The notes below the pieces were generated by a model. It saw nothing but the letters and a program-made list of their open reading frames with translations, was not told the DNA's origin and made no database searches. Of a stretch of 64,000 nt of DNA, positions 48,599 through 58,481 are shown piece by piece. Source of the stretch: an uncultured Clostridia bacterium (GTDB taxonomy: Bacteria > Bacillota > Clostridia > Oscillospirales > Ruminococcaceae); the NCBI GenBank assembly GCA_947625735.1, contig CANQPL010000005.1, forward strand, positions 53,717 through 117,716, in the 5' to 3' direction. The position numbers and the translations under genes are program-made. The stretch's first letter is position 1; the number at the start of each line of letters is the position of its first letter.

Positions 48599-50902
48599 TC
48601 ATGCAAAGCTAAGAATTATCCTGCCGCCCTTTAACGTATCGGCAGAATAAACACCGTTTTCACAAGTAAAGGGCAGCTCCTGTCCGTTCTGTAAAGCTGT
48701 TACCTTTACATCACTTCTTATACGCAGAGTGTTTCCCGCAAGTGAGATAATTTCTCCGCTTCTGACATGACCCTCCTCCCAGTCAAAGGAAACCTTAAAA
48801 CCACCCCTTGCCTTCATTCCCGCAACTCTGCCCTTTCTCCATGAGGGGGGAAGTGCGGGGAGGAAAGCGATCACGCCGTCCACACTCCGGAGCAGCGCTT
48901 CTCCTATACCTGCGCCGCCGCCGAAATTTCCGTCTATCTGAAAAGGCGGGTGCATATCGAACATATTTATGCTTGTAGAATGTGCAAGAAGTGCGGCTAT
49001 ATTCTCCTCAACCTTTTCGCCGTCGCCGAGACGCGCCCACATATTGATTATCCATGCTCTTGACCAGCCCGTATGACCGCCGCCGTGGGCAAGTCTGCGC
49101 TCTATAGTTGCTCTTGCCGCAGCTGCAAGCTCGGGGGTTTTATGGGGGGTTATGGCGTAGTAGGGGTGGAGATAGTAAAGCTGGGAAATGTGACGGTGTC
49201 CGGGTTCTGCCTCGTCATAATCCTCCGCCCACTCCATTATCTGACCGTACTTGCCAATTTCGGGACGGGGAAGCCTTTTGGCGGCTTCGCCTATTTGTGC
49301 AGCCGTTGATCTTTCTTCGGGAGATAATTCATCTCCCAGAATATCTGCCGCTCCGGTCACTGCACCGAACAGGTGACGCAGAATACCGCTGTCCATAGAG
49401 GGACCCTTGCAGAGAGTACCCGTTCTGCCGTTTTTGGCGTAATAGGTATTTTCGGGGGATACGGAAGGGTTTGTCACAAGCCTGCCCTTTTCGTCCTCGG
49501 TAAGAAAATCAAGGAAAAACTCCGCAGCCTCCAGCATAGTATCAAACTTTTCGGAAAGGAAATCCCTGTCCTGTGTAAAAAGATAATGCTCCCAGATATG
49601 AGTACACAGCCATGCAAGACCCATGCACCAGAGAGTACCGGGCAGCCATTTATCCTGCGGGGCGGTATCCCCCCATATATCGGTATTATGATGACATACC
49701 GCACCCCGACAGTGGTACATTTTGCGGGCGGTGATACGTCCGTTTTCACGCATACGCTCTATATGGTCAAAAAGAGGCGTATGGCACTCGGGAAGATCCT
49801 GCATCTCCGCTCCCCAGTAATTCATCTCCGTATTTATATTGACGGTATACTTTCCGCCCCATGCGGGCCACATATCCTTGTTCCAGATGCCCTGTAGATT
49901 AAGGGGCAGAGTACCCTCTCTCGATCCCGCTATCATAAGATAACGTGAAAAATTAAAGTACATCACCGCAAGCTCGTTATCGGCTGCCCCGTCCTTAACA
50001 GCAGCAAGGCGCTTATCTGTCGTCATGGAGGAAACGTCCGAAACAGGCTCAATTTCAAGTGAACATCTGTCATACAACGCCTTATAATCTTTAATATGAC
50101 GTTCAAACAGTTTTTCCGCAGATTTTCTTGCGGCGGTCTTTGCCTGATAAATTGCTTTTTTCACATAATCGCCGCTGCGCCATGAGGAATAGGCGGCAAT
50201 GATAAGCATAGCCTCGTCCGCATTTTCGCAGACAAGACGGTTAGCGTATACGCCGCAGTTTCCGCCGCTGCATTTTACGGTTATCGCACAGGCATAGGGA
50301 ATTCCGTCAGACACGGTAAAGAGAATGGTTTTATCGTCATAAGCCTCATTTTTATCGTAATTATCGTCCCTGCCGTCAATGAATGCGGAAAAGGAAATGC
50401 ACCCTTTTTTGTCTGCGGTAAAATGGACTGCAATTATCTCATCGGGACAAGAGGCGATAACACGGCGGGAAAATACAGTCTCTCCGCATTTAAAAGAGGT
50501 TTCGCAAACGGCATTTTCAAGGTCAAGGCTTCTGAGGTAGTCGGTAACGGCGTCCTTTCCTCCTGTCTTTTGCAGGATATGCAGATCGCCCAGCGGCTGA
50601 TAATGCCGTTGATTTTCGTTAGTGCCGTAAAAGGCTTCTGCGCAAAGCTCTTCGGCTTCGGTAGTTTTCTCCTCGTTGATGAGAGTACGAATCTTCTCTA
50701 AATTCTCGTACGCCTTGGGATTATTGCGGTCACGGAACCCCCCCGACCAGAGGGAATCCTCATTGAGCTGTATAAGCTCCTCACAGGGGCTGCCGAAAAT
50801 CATACCGCCCATTCTTCCGTTGCCCACGGGCAGAGCCTCGTTCCAGTCGGCGGCGGGGCGGGTATAGTAAAGCAGCGATGTATTAATATTTTTGTTTGAC
50901 AT
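48599..50902 (-). CDS. Glycoside hydrolase family 95-like protein (alpha-L-fucosidase type), no signal peptide
   Basis: LLYYTRPAADWNEALPVGNGRMGGMIFGSPCEELIQLNEDSLWSGG; LQGIWNKDMWPAWGGKYTVNINTEMNYW; CHHNTDIWGDTAPQD; FQIDGNFGGGAGIGEALL. Confidence 0.93.
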   Translation of the reverse strand: MSNKNINTSLLYYTRPAADWNEALPVGNGRMGGMIFGSPCEELIQLNEDSLWSGGFRDRNNPKAYENLEKIRTLINEEKTTEAEELCAEAFYGTNENQRHYQPLGDLHILQKTGGKDAVTDYLRSLDLENAVCETSFKCGETVFSRRVIASCPDEIIAVHFTADKKGCISFSAFIDGRDDNYDKNEAYDDKTILFTVSDGIPYACAITVKCSGGNCGVYANRLVCENADEAMLIIAAYSSWRSGDYVKKAIYQAKTAARKSAEKLFERHIKDYKALYDRCSLEIEPVSDVSSMTTDKRLAAVKDGAADNELAVMYFNFSRYLMIAGSREGTLPLNLQGIWNKDMWPAWGGKYTVNINTEMNYWGAEMQDLPECHTPLFDHIERMRENGRITARKMYHCRGAVCHHNTDIWGDTAPQDKWLPGTLWCMGLAWLCTHIWEHYLFTQDRDFLSEKFDTMLEAAEFFLDFLTEDEKGRLVTNPSVSPENTYYAKNGRTGTLCKGPSMDSGILRHLFGAVTGAADILGDELSPEERSTAAQIGEAAKRLPRPEIGKYGQIMEWAEDYDEAEPGHRHISQLYYLHPYYAITPHKTPELAAAARATIERRLAHGGGHTGWSRAWIINMWARLGDGEKVEENIAALLAHSTSINMFDMHPPFQIDGNFGGGAGIGEALLRSVDGVIAFLPALPPSWRKGRVAGMKARGGFKVSFDWEEGHVRSGEIISLAGNTLRIRSDVKVTALQNGQELPFTCENGVYSADTLKGGRIILSFA

Positions 50903-51236
50903 TTTTGCGCTCCTCAGCTTTATTTTTTATTATTATACAATATTTTAAGGCAAAAGTCAACGGTTTAATTATATTCTCATTGTATTTTAATTTTAGTAAA
51001 GTGCTTTTTTCAAGCTGCAAAAAATGCATATGCTTTTTATGAAAAGTGGGACGGTTTAAGTACTTATCTGCAAATACCGCTTAAAAGCTCTGCCCCGCAT
51101 CTGCACAATATTTTTTGGGCGGATTATGTTGTATAAAAATTATTTTTTTCGGGATTTACCGTGCAGATTTTTTCACTTAATAATTTCAGCATTTTTTAAT
51201 TAAATTTTGTAGGCGGAGATCCTTTTATATTTTCTT

Positions 51237-51425
51237 GCGGGCGGGCAGGTGGAACCCGCTGCCGTGTCGGCGTGGTGACCCCGCAGGCAGGTTGTTTAAA
51301 ATTTTTGCATGAACATCTCAATAGCAGCTCGGTAACTTTTTTTGCTGTGATTTTTAATGATAATTTTTTAGCGTTGGAGAGTTTAGCATAAATATTTCAG
51401 ATAGCAGCCCGGTACCTTTTGTTTT
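51237..51425. repeat. Divergent copies of the GTAACTCGG-containing repeat family of 20.6-21.0 kb
   Basis: GGCGGGCAGGTGGAACCCGCTGCCG...CAGCTCGGTAACTTTTTTT and a second AGCAGCCCGGTACCTTTT unit resemble 20840-20960. Confidence 0.5.
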
Positions 51426-51455
51426 GCGTTTAACCGCAGTCACTCCGCCCGCCCG

Positions 51456-51853
51456 CAAATGCAGATTCGTTTATCTGAAAATTTTATTTTGCTTCTCCCT
51501 GTTTTCTATGGCGCTGATGTGCCGTGCAGACCTCTTTACGTCAGCAGATAACCGCCGCATTTTTTTAACTCCCCCGTTTATACTATATAAATTTGTAGGT
51601 TCAGCTCTCCCCGTATTTTTCCTTGCGGCGGTTATCCCTACCCCGTTTATCTGCTCCCATGCTTGTTTGTGGTGATTTGTTGGCTTTGCTTCTCCTTTGC
51701 TGGGGTTCCACCCCAGACCCCGCAAGGGCGCTGCCCTTGACCCGCAGCCTTTTGAAAAAAGGCCGGCGAAAACCTTACCTTGTGTTTGTTTTGCTTTGAT
51801 TTCTTTTTTTGTGCCTCTGCCTTTGGCTTTGTCTTGTGTTTATTTTGCTTAGA
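51456..51853 (+). repeat. Intergenic repeat element, copy C (two GC hairpins instead of three)
   Basis: Aligns with copies A/B through GGCGCTGATGTGCCGTGCAGAC, GATAACCGCCGCA...TGCGGCGGTTATCC and CAGCCTTTTGAAAAAAGGCCGGCG. Confidence 0.9.
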
Positions 51854-51951
51854 CTTGCTCCAAAAAAAGTGACGAAGCGGAATTTCTTCCGTTTCGCCAC
51901 CCGTAACGCTTTAATGATCTGTCCTGCTTTACTGTCCTCCCGCTCTCGTCA

Positions 51952-53040
51952 TTACATACCCGTAAGACCCGAACGTGCTATACCCTCTGTAAAGTTCTTC
52001 TGTAAGAAGATGTACATTACAAGGATAGGCGTTATGGAGATAAGACAGCCTGCCTCCATCCATACGATAAGCTCTCTTGCGTTTACCTTAACGTTACCGT
52101 TGTTGAATATTACTCTCGTAAGCGATGCATCAAGGTTCTTGAGCTGCAATGCTATTGTGCTGTTATCCGTAAAGAATGAGGTACTTACATAGTAGTCGTT
52201 CCAGTACCATACTACGGAGAGCAGGAAAACTGTCAGGAATGTTGAACCCGCATTGGGGATCATTACCTGAATGAATGTCTTGAAGGGTGAGCAGCCGTCA
52301 AGATAAGCTGCGTCCTCAAGCTCTTTGGGAAGTCCTCTGAATGCCTGCCGGAACAGGAAGATAAACAGTCCTGCACGGATACCGTTTGCCGTAAGCGCAG
52401 GCATATACATGGTAAGAGGATTGTTTATAAGGTTGATGTAGTTCCCCGTTATCATGTGGTATACTCCGAGGGGATTGAAGTAACGGAAGAACATATACTG
52501 AGGGATAAGGATTATCTGCGAGGGCATGAGGATCATCATAATGACTACTCCGAAAAGTATTGACTTGCCCTTGAAGTTAAAACGTCCGAAGCCGTATCCC
52601 GTCAGCGCACAGGTGATGACCTGTACCAGCGAGCAGCCGATGTTGATAAACAGCGTGTTGCCCAGAGTGTTCCAGAAATCCATTGTCCTTGCGGCGTCCT
52701 TGATGTTCTGGAGAGTGTAGTTTTTCGATATCCAGATGATAGTCGGGTCGTTCATGTCCGCTCTCGGTCTGAATGCCGCTGTTATCATGTAGATAAGCGG
52801 ATAGATGATGACGAAGCATAATCCGAATACCAGCAGACCTCTGCATATAGGCCACACCATTTCAAATGCGCGTTTTCTTTTCAGATACTTCTGCTCTGCG
52901 GGGGTCAGGGTTGCAAGACGCTTCTTGAATCGTTCCCTTTCCTCCTTGCGGTTTCTTTTTTCGGGCTTGGGGGGCTTTTCCGACTGCGCCTTTTTAAGGA
53001 GGTCGGAAAACGGATTTGATTTTACTGCACTTTCTGCCAT
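51952..53040 (-). CDS. Carbohydrate ABC transporter permease (MalG-like; start at MAESAVKSNPFSD)
   Basis: MalG-type; EAA loop ELEDAAYLDGCSPFKTFIQVMIPNAG. Confidence 0.9.
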   Translation of the reverse strand: MAESAVKSNPFSDLLKKAQSEKPPKPEKRNRKEERERFKKRLATLTPAEQKYLKRKRAFEMVWPICRGLLVFGLCFVIIYPLIYMITAAFRPRADMNDPTIIWISKNYTLQNIKDAARTMDFWNTLGNTLFINIGCSLVQVITCALTGYGFGRFNFKGKSILFGVVIMMILMPSQIILIPQYMFFRYFNPLGVYHMITGNYINLINNPLTMYMPALTANGIRAGLFIFLFRQAFRGLPKELEDAAYLDGCSPFKTFIQVMIPNAGSTFLTVFLLSVVWYWNDYYVSTSFFTDNSTIALQLKNLDASLTRVIFNNGNVKVNARELIVWMEAGCLISITPILVMYIFLQKNFTEGIARSGLTGM

Positions 53041-53053
53041 TTTTTCCAACTCC

Positions 53054-53953
53054 TTAATCATCATAGTAGACAATTCGGTTCATTATCGCAAAGATAATAC
53101 CGACTGCCAGAAGCACAATTGCGAAATAACTCCATGCCATTGCTGCGGAGAAGCCGTATTTCCAGTCGTCCTGCACCGTCAGCACCTGCTCCATTACCAC
53201 GTTTGTGGGGTCAACGAAGGTATCAATAATGGTGTAGACAAGGTTTACAAGGATCATCGGGGAAACGTAGGGGAGGGTTATTTTCCAGAAAAATTCCCAT
53301 GATGTTGCGCCCTCTATCCCTGCTGCCTCCTTTGCGGAGGTGGGGATACCCTGAAGTGCAGAGAGGAAAATGATTATCTGTATACCGCATTTCCACACAA
53401 GATTCAGGATATCTGATGTCATGGTGGAAAGCATATCGGTGAGCTTATCGTTGAAGCCGTAGATACCTACAAATTCAAGAAGCTGGTCTACCATGTCCGC
53501 AGAGAACATGGAGGAGAACTGATCCGCATCTGCCGTTCCCGAGGTGTCAAGGTTACCGGTGATGATAGCATATACAGGACCTGTTGCAATGATAACGGGG
53601 AGGAAGAACACCGCTCTTGCAAATGTTCTGCCGAAAAATTCCTGATTGATGATGATCGCTACAAAGAGCGAGAATATGATGATGACCGGAGTCTGCCAGA
53701 GGGTCTGACCCAGCACCTCGGTAAGATTTACTCTGAAATCCGGGTCTACCATAAAGGCTCTCCTGAAATTGTCGATGCCGACCCAGCTCATCTGCAGCTT
53801 TCCTGTATCCGGCTTTACATCGTAGAACGAGTAAATAAACGACTCGATCACGGGAATGATAAAGAACATCAGCGCACCCACGAACCACAGGGCGACAAAG
53901 CCGTAGCCGTACAGTCCCTTACGCTTTTCGTAGGAAAGGTTCAGTCCTTTCAT
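53054..53953 (-). CDS. Sugar ABC transporter permease (MalF-like)
   Basis: EAA loop TSAKEAAGIEGATSWEFFWKITLPYVSPMILVNLVYTIID; six TM helices. Confidence 0.9.
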   Translation of the reverse strand: MKGLNLSYEKRKGLYGYGFVALWFVGALMFFIIPVIESFIYSFYDVKPDTGKLQMSWVGIDNFRRAFMVDPDFRVNLTEVLGQTLWQTPVIIIFSLFVAIIINQEFFGRTFARAVFFLPVIIATGPVYAIITGNLDTSGTADADQFSSMFSADMVDQLLEFVGIYGFNDKLTDMLSTMTSDILNLVWKCGIQIIIFLSALQGIPTSAKEAAGIEGATSWEFFWKITLPYVSPMILVNLVYTIIDTFVDPTNVVMEQVLTVQDDWKYGFSAAMAWSYFAIVLLAVGIIFAIMNRIVYYDD

Positions 53954-56247
53954 GATCCGATCACCTCCTCTCCTACATAGTCAGCAAGGTTATAGGTCTT
54001 GCCGTTTGCTTCGATAGTGTTCTTTTCAAGGTCTACCTTTGTAGTATAGCCGTTGTCGTAAGTTGTTTCTATGACATTTCCGTCCTCAGAGATGACATAG
54101 GAGGTCATCAGCGCATCAGAAGCAGGAGAAAGAACCTCGTCTGCCATACCGTAAAGGCTTGCGGCTTCCTCTATCCAGTTGGAGTAGTATGCATAGTAGT
54201 AAACGTCCAGCTTTGTATCCTTTAGCTCACTTGCCTCCATTCCCACGAAGTCAAAGCTCAGGTTGCTGCCTGCCGCAATTGATTTAAGCACCAGATTACC
54301 GATGTCCGCATCACCGTTTACGGAGGTTGCCGCATAGGGTGTGATACCGTGCATTACCATCTGATAGAAAGGAATGTCCTCATCAAATACGTCAAACTTG
54401 CTGGAATTAAGGGGAACATTTGTGATGTAATCAGCATAGGGAAGAACATATGCCGCTGCATTTTCTGCAAGCACGCTTCCGCTGTTCTTTGCAGAACCGT
54501 AAATGTTCTGAATATAGCCCTTTGCCATTTCACGGGAAACAGCCTTTTTGCCGTAATCGCCGTAAATTGTATTTGCAAGTGAACCGAAAGCGAAATTTGT
54601 TTCTCCCTTTTTGATATAACTGCTTATCAGCTTGCCGAATGCCTTTTCATAAGATGCGGGAGTGAAAAGGGACAGGGAAGAATAATACTTATTCTCAATG
54701 CCGTGAGCGAGATCGAATACGGGGATCTGAGCGTAGGCATTTGATACCCTGATAGATGTATTCGTCATGTTCCAGTAGCCGTTTCCTGTCTTGAACTGCT
54801 GATTGTCAATGGACGGGAACAGCTTTACATTGTTGGAATCCGCATATTCTCTGAGCTTCTTCCACTTGCTCTTGCCGCCCAGCTTTGAGGAGGGATTGAA
54901 GGAATCTGTTATCTTTTCGCCCAGATCCTCATTGGAGTACTCGTTATATGTCACTACCATGTCGTCTACTCCCCTCTCGCCCAGCACTTCAAGCATATAC
55001 TGAGCAGTGGCAAATGTTGTCACCGACTGCTTTACCGTAACGGGGATACCGAGGATCGACTCCTTTTTCAGCGTGCCGCCGTACAGGTCGATATACAGAG
55101 ATGATGTATCCGTAAGATCCTTATCCGCAACGTCCTGTTCGGTAAGCAGATAATTTCTGTAGGCGTCCGCTATGTCGATATAATCCACAGTGCCGTCGTC
55201 GGAGGATACGGGGTAGTACCTTATTTCGATCTCGGGGACTAATATTCCTCTCTTTTCAAATACGGTAAGGGGGTTGGATTCGCCGCCCATAAGGTACTGG
55301 TCAGAGGTCCTCAGCTCAAAATCAAAGTAGGTGGAGTTGTAGTCGGTATTGTTCTGATTTGAAACATAGGAGTTGATAGTAGCGCACGTATCACCCTTGT
55401 CCGCAACCACCATCATGCCGCCGCCGTCCTTGACAATGCCGTACATGGGGAAGCTCACATTCTGAATGACTGCCTGTTTCTGTGTCTTTACTGCTGTAAT
55501 GTCCCTGCCGTAGACCTTGCCCTTATAGGTGGCAAGACCTGTTTTTCCGTTGTTAAAATCAATAAGCGCACCGCTGCCGTCAGGAACTACGAAGTAACCC
55601 TCGTCCTCAAGACCCGCAGCTCCGAATGTAGTCATGAACGCCATATCGGCAACAAGCTGTCCGCTCACATTTGAGGGGTGTTCCTCGACAATGGCTGCCG
55701 TATCCACATGGAGTTTCATATGATCCTCTTCAAGTGTAATATCAACGGGGATCGTAATGCCGGGATCGGGGTAATAGTATTCAATATGGATACCATTATT
55801 TATCTTGCTCATTTTAAAGCTGCCCTTTGCACGGCTGGTCTGTGTCGTAGTGGAGCGGTTAGCGGGTTCTGCGTATATCAGCGTCATGCCCGAACCAAGT
55901 TCGTCCTTCTGGCTTTTCTTGGCATTAGAGGTTTCCAGATCAACGGGATTTGACCACCACAGCCTGCCTGTTTTCTTGTCCTCCAGCACAAGAGTGCCTT
56001 CGTCCGCATTAAATCTCAGGCTCATATTCGCATTGGACGCTGCCTCCTCAGTAAGTGCCAGTGCCTCTTCCTCGGTGCGGGGCGTCTCCTCTTCCTCTTC
56101 TTCGGAAGAGCTTTCCTCAGCAGCCGTCTCCTCTGCGGCGGGCTCTTCGTCCGAAAAGACCGCAGTCGCACCCGCAGGTATCAGCATGGCAAGGCAGAGC
56201 ATGAACGCAATGGATTTTTTTAGCTTTGAATGCATTGTTTTCACCAC
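53950..56247 (-). CDS. DUF5696-type secreted protein
   Basis: Signal peptide; NANMSLRFNADEGTLVLEDKKTGRLWWSNP; GYFVVPDGSGALIDFNNGK; family assignment by recall of gene context. Confidence 0.7.
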   Translation of the reverse strand: MVKTMHSKLKKSIAFMLCLAMLIPAGATAVFSDEEPAAEETAAEESSSEEEEEETPRTEEEALALTEEAASNANMSLRFNADEGTLVLEDKKTGRLWWSNPVDLETSNAKKSQKDELGSGMTLIYAEPANRSTTTQTSRAKGSFKMSKINNGIHIEYYYPDPGITIPVDITLEEDHMKLHVDTAAIVEEHPSNVSGQLVADMAFMTTFGAAGLEDEGYFVVPDGSGALIDFNNGKTGLATYKGKVYGRDITAVKTQKQAVIQNVSFPMYGIVKDGGGMMVVADKGDTCATINSYVSNQNNTDYNSTYFDFELRTSDQYLMGGESNPLTVFEKRGILVPEIEIRYYPVSSDDGTVDYIDIADAYRNYLLTEQDVADKDLTDTSSLYIDLYGGTLKKESILGIPVTVKQSVTTFATAQYMLEVLGERGVDDMVVTYNEYSNEDLGEKITDSFNPSSKLGGKSKWKKLREYADSNNVKLFPSIDNQQFKTGNGYWNMTNTSIRVSNAYAQIPVFDLAHGIENKYYSSLSLFTPASYEKAFGKLISSYIKKGETNFAFGSLANTIYGDYGKKAVSREMAKGYIQNIYGSAKNSGSVLAENAAAYVLPYADYITNVPLNSSKFDVFDEDIPFYQMVMHGITPYAATSVNGDADIGNLVLKSIAAGSNLSFDFVGMEASELKDTKLDVYYYAYYSNWIEEAASLYGMADEVLSPASDALMTSYVISEDGNVIETTYDNGYTTKVDLEKNTIEANGKTYNLADYVGEEVIGS

Positions 56248-56257
56248 TTTTCCTTAA

Positions 56258-56887
56258 TTAAACTCTTAATCTGTAGGATAACTCGGTATAGATCGTAAAT
56301 ATGAATATGATTACCTGCTGGAACAGTGTGAGCAGCAGAACGAGAAGGAACATCACCGCTACTATCGCAACCAGCGTAAGGGCGATAAGGCACAGCGTTC
56401 TTGGGAACGAGAACTGATGGACAGCTTTCATTGCCGATATAAACAGCACCACCGACCATGCCGTTCCGATTATCTCGAACAGCTGAATGAAGATGTACTC
56501 CTCTTGGATAAGAAAGTGCGAAAGCACTGTTCCCACAAGGTACCCCACAATATACGGTATCAGGGAATATGCCGTGACGATGTAGATATTTTTCATTGAA
56601 CCCTCACCGTCAAACAGAGTACACATTGCCCAGTTGCACACCACATAAAGCAGGAACAGACCGAAGCTCCTGAATATATAAGGAACGATGTTGAAAATTT
56701 TGTCATAGTCCGAGTAATACTGGAAGCCGTACATTCTGCTGTACGCAAGCTGCTGGATAAAGAGAAGCACCACAATACCCGTAGCGATCTTCATTGAGCC
56801 TGCCTTTTTCCAGCGCAGATCCTCAAAGCCCTCAAAGGGGTGCGTAACAACGTGCTTTACAAACTGACCCTGGGTAAGATCCAACAT
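56258..56887 (-). CDS. YIP1-family membrane protein
   Basis: HPFEGFEDLRWKKAGSMKIATGIVVLLF; IYIVTAYSLIPYIVGYLVGTVLSHFL; multi-TM. Confidence 0.75.
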   Translation of the reverse strand: MLDLTQGQFVKHVVTHPFEGFEDLRWKKAGSMKIATGIVVLLFIQQLAYSRMYGFQYYSDYDKIFNIVPYIFRSFGLFLLYVVCNWAMCTLFDGEGSMKNIYIVTAYSLIPYIVGYLVGTVLSHFLIQEEYIFIQLFEIIGTAWSVVLFISAMKAVHQFSFPRTLCLIALTLVAIVAVMFLLVLLLTLFQQVIIFIFTIYTELSYRLRV

Positions 56888-56890
56888 AGC

Positions 56891-58444
56891 TTACACACCG
56901 CCCTTTCTCTGCCACGGGAATGTAATTGTCCCGTTTTTGTTAAGTTTTTTCAGTACCGATATAACAATTGCAAGCACTATTATAATTATCAGCACGGGAG
57001 TGAAATATTTCTGCATAAGCTCATCTCTGTAGCCCTCGTATGCCTTGTTGTAGCGGCTGCGGCTGATAGAGATACGGAAGTATTTCATTGCCTCCTTATA
57101 CTGCTCGGAGTTAAGAAGCGCATTTCCGATACCGATATACGCTCTGCGGTAGTTGCCGTCATACTTTATAACGTTGAGCCACGGCTCATAGGATTCGGCA
57201 TAATATCCTTCATTGTAGAGATTTGTAGCCTCGGTAACTATCTCGCCGAATGCCGTCCTCTCAAATATGGTAATGCAGTTTTTACGGGAGTCAAGGACAT
57301 ATATTTTATTGTCATGACTCTCCAGTGCGGATACGCTTCGGAATGTGCCCAGCTGATCGCCTGTGCCGCCCAGAACGAACATAAGATTTGCCATTTTGTC
57401 ATACTGGAAAATACGTCCGTGAGCAAAGTCAAGAATGTTCATTTCGCCGTTAGGACCGATGTCAATATCCGTAAGCTGAGATTCCTTTGTGTATATAGAA
57501 TAGTATGCAGGTGAGATGTCGCCGAATGAGACCTCATCTCCCACCGTGGAGGCAAGGATATTGGCACCTCTCGGATTCAGCTTTTTCACCGTATCCGTCT
57601 TTACTTCGCTTGACTCTGTGACAGTGTAGATAAAGCCGTCGTCGTCAAGGTCAAAGTTTGTAAAGCCGATAGGTATGCTTCTCACCGAATGGGATCTCTG
57701 CTCATCGGTGGCGATCGTGTTCCAGAATGCGTTCATGATGATCTCAGCAGTCTGTTCAACACGGTTTGCGCCGTAGAAGCCCATGAATTCGCCGTTCATG
57801 TCATACATTACCGCACCCTTTGTTACCGAACGTACAACCACATAAACATTGCCCGCCTTATCCACAAGGACTTTCCTCGGGTTGAATGTAAGCTCCTGGG
57901 AATAAAGCTCGGTAGTGGGTTTTTCAAAGATCCTGTCAACATTTCCCTCGGTGTCGCATTTAATGACCCGGGCATTTTCCGTGTCGCAGATGTAAATATA
58001 GCCTGTATACTGATCCACAAACACGCCCTCGGGATTTTTAAGCGTCAGCTCCTCGCCGTTGTAATTAAATTTGTCAAGATAATTTACAAGATTAAAATCA
58101 AGATCCGTAACCAGTATCCTTGCATTGCCCTTATCCACAAGATAGATCAGATCGTCAGCCGATATATATATATCAGACGGCTCCTTGAAGTTAAGGAGGT
58201 TTTTCCAGCTCTCCTCATCATAATCAAAGCCCTCCATTGACTCTACCTTTTCGTAAAGCCCGTTTATGAGCTGACCGTCAATGGATTTTTCCGCCGTGTA
58301 ACCGACCTGTGAGGCAACAGCGTCGCCCCATCTGTCGTAGCTGTAAGGGTCGTAGCTTTCAGATGCCGAAACGCTTGCTGCACAGACACTTGTCATTATA
58401 AGACCTGCTCCCGCCGCAGCTATCAGCTTTTTAAAGCCTGACAT
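56891..58444 (-). CDS. Secreted/membrane-anchored NHL-repeat + TPR protein (start at MSGFKKLIAAAG)
   Basis: Signal peptide; NHL-like repeats LKNPEGVFVDQYTGYIYICDTENARVIKCDTEG; TPR AYIGIGNALLNSEQYKEAMKYFRIS; C-terminal TM. Confidence 0.8.
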   Translation of the reverse strand: MSGFKKLIAAAGAGLIMTSVCAASVSASESYDPYSYDRWGDAVASQVGYTAEKSIDGQLINGLYEKVESMEGFDYDEESWKNLLNFKEPSDIYISADDLIYLVDKGNARILVTDLDFNLVNYLDKFNYNGEELTLKNPEGVFVDQYTGYIYICDTENARVIKCDTEGNVDRIFEKPTTELYSQELTFNPRKVLVDKAGNVYVVVRSVTKGAVMYDMNGEFMGFYGANRVEQTAEIIMNAFWNTIATDEQRSHSVRSIPIGFTNFDLDDDGFIYTVTESSEVKTDTVKKLNPRGANILASTVGDEVSFGDISPAYYSIYTKESQLTDIDIGPNGEMNILDFAHGRIFQYDKMANLMFVLGGTGDQLGTFRSVSALESHDNKIYVLDSRKNCITIFERTAFGEIVTEATNLYNEGYYAESYEPWLNVIKYDGNYRRAYIGIGNALLNSEQYKEAMKYFRISISRSRYNKAYEGYRDELMQKYFTPVLIIIIVLAIVISVLKKLNKNGTITFPWQRKGGV

Positions 58445-58481
58445 ATCATCACCCTTTTCTTTATTATTTTCACGCATAGAA

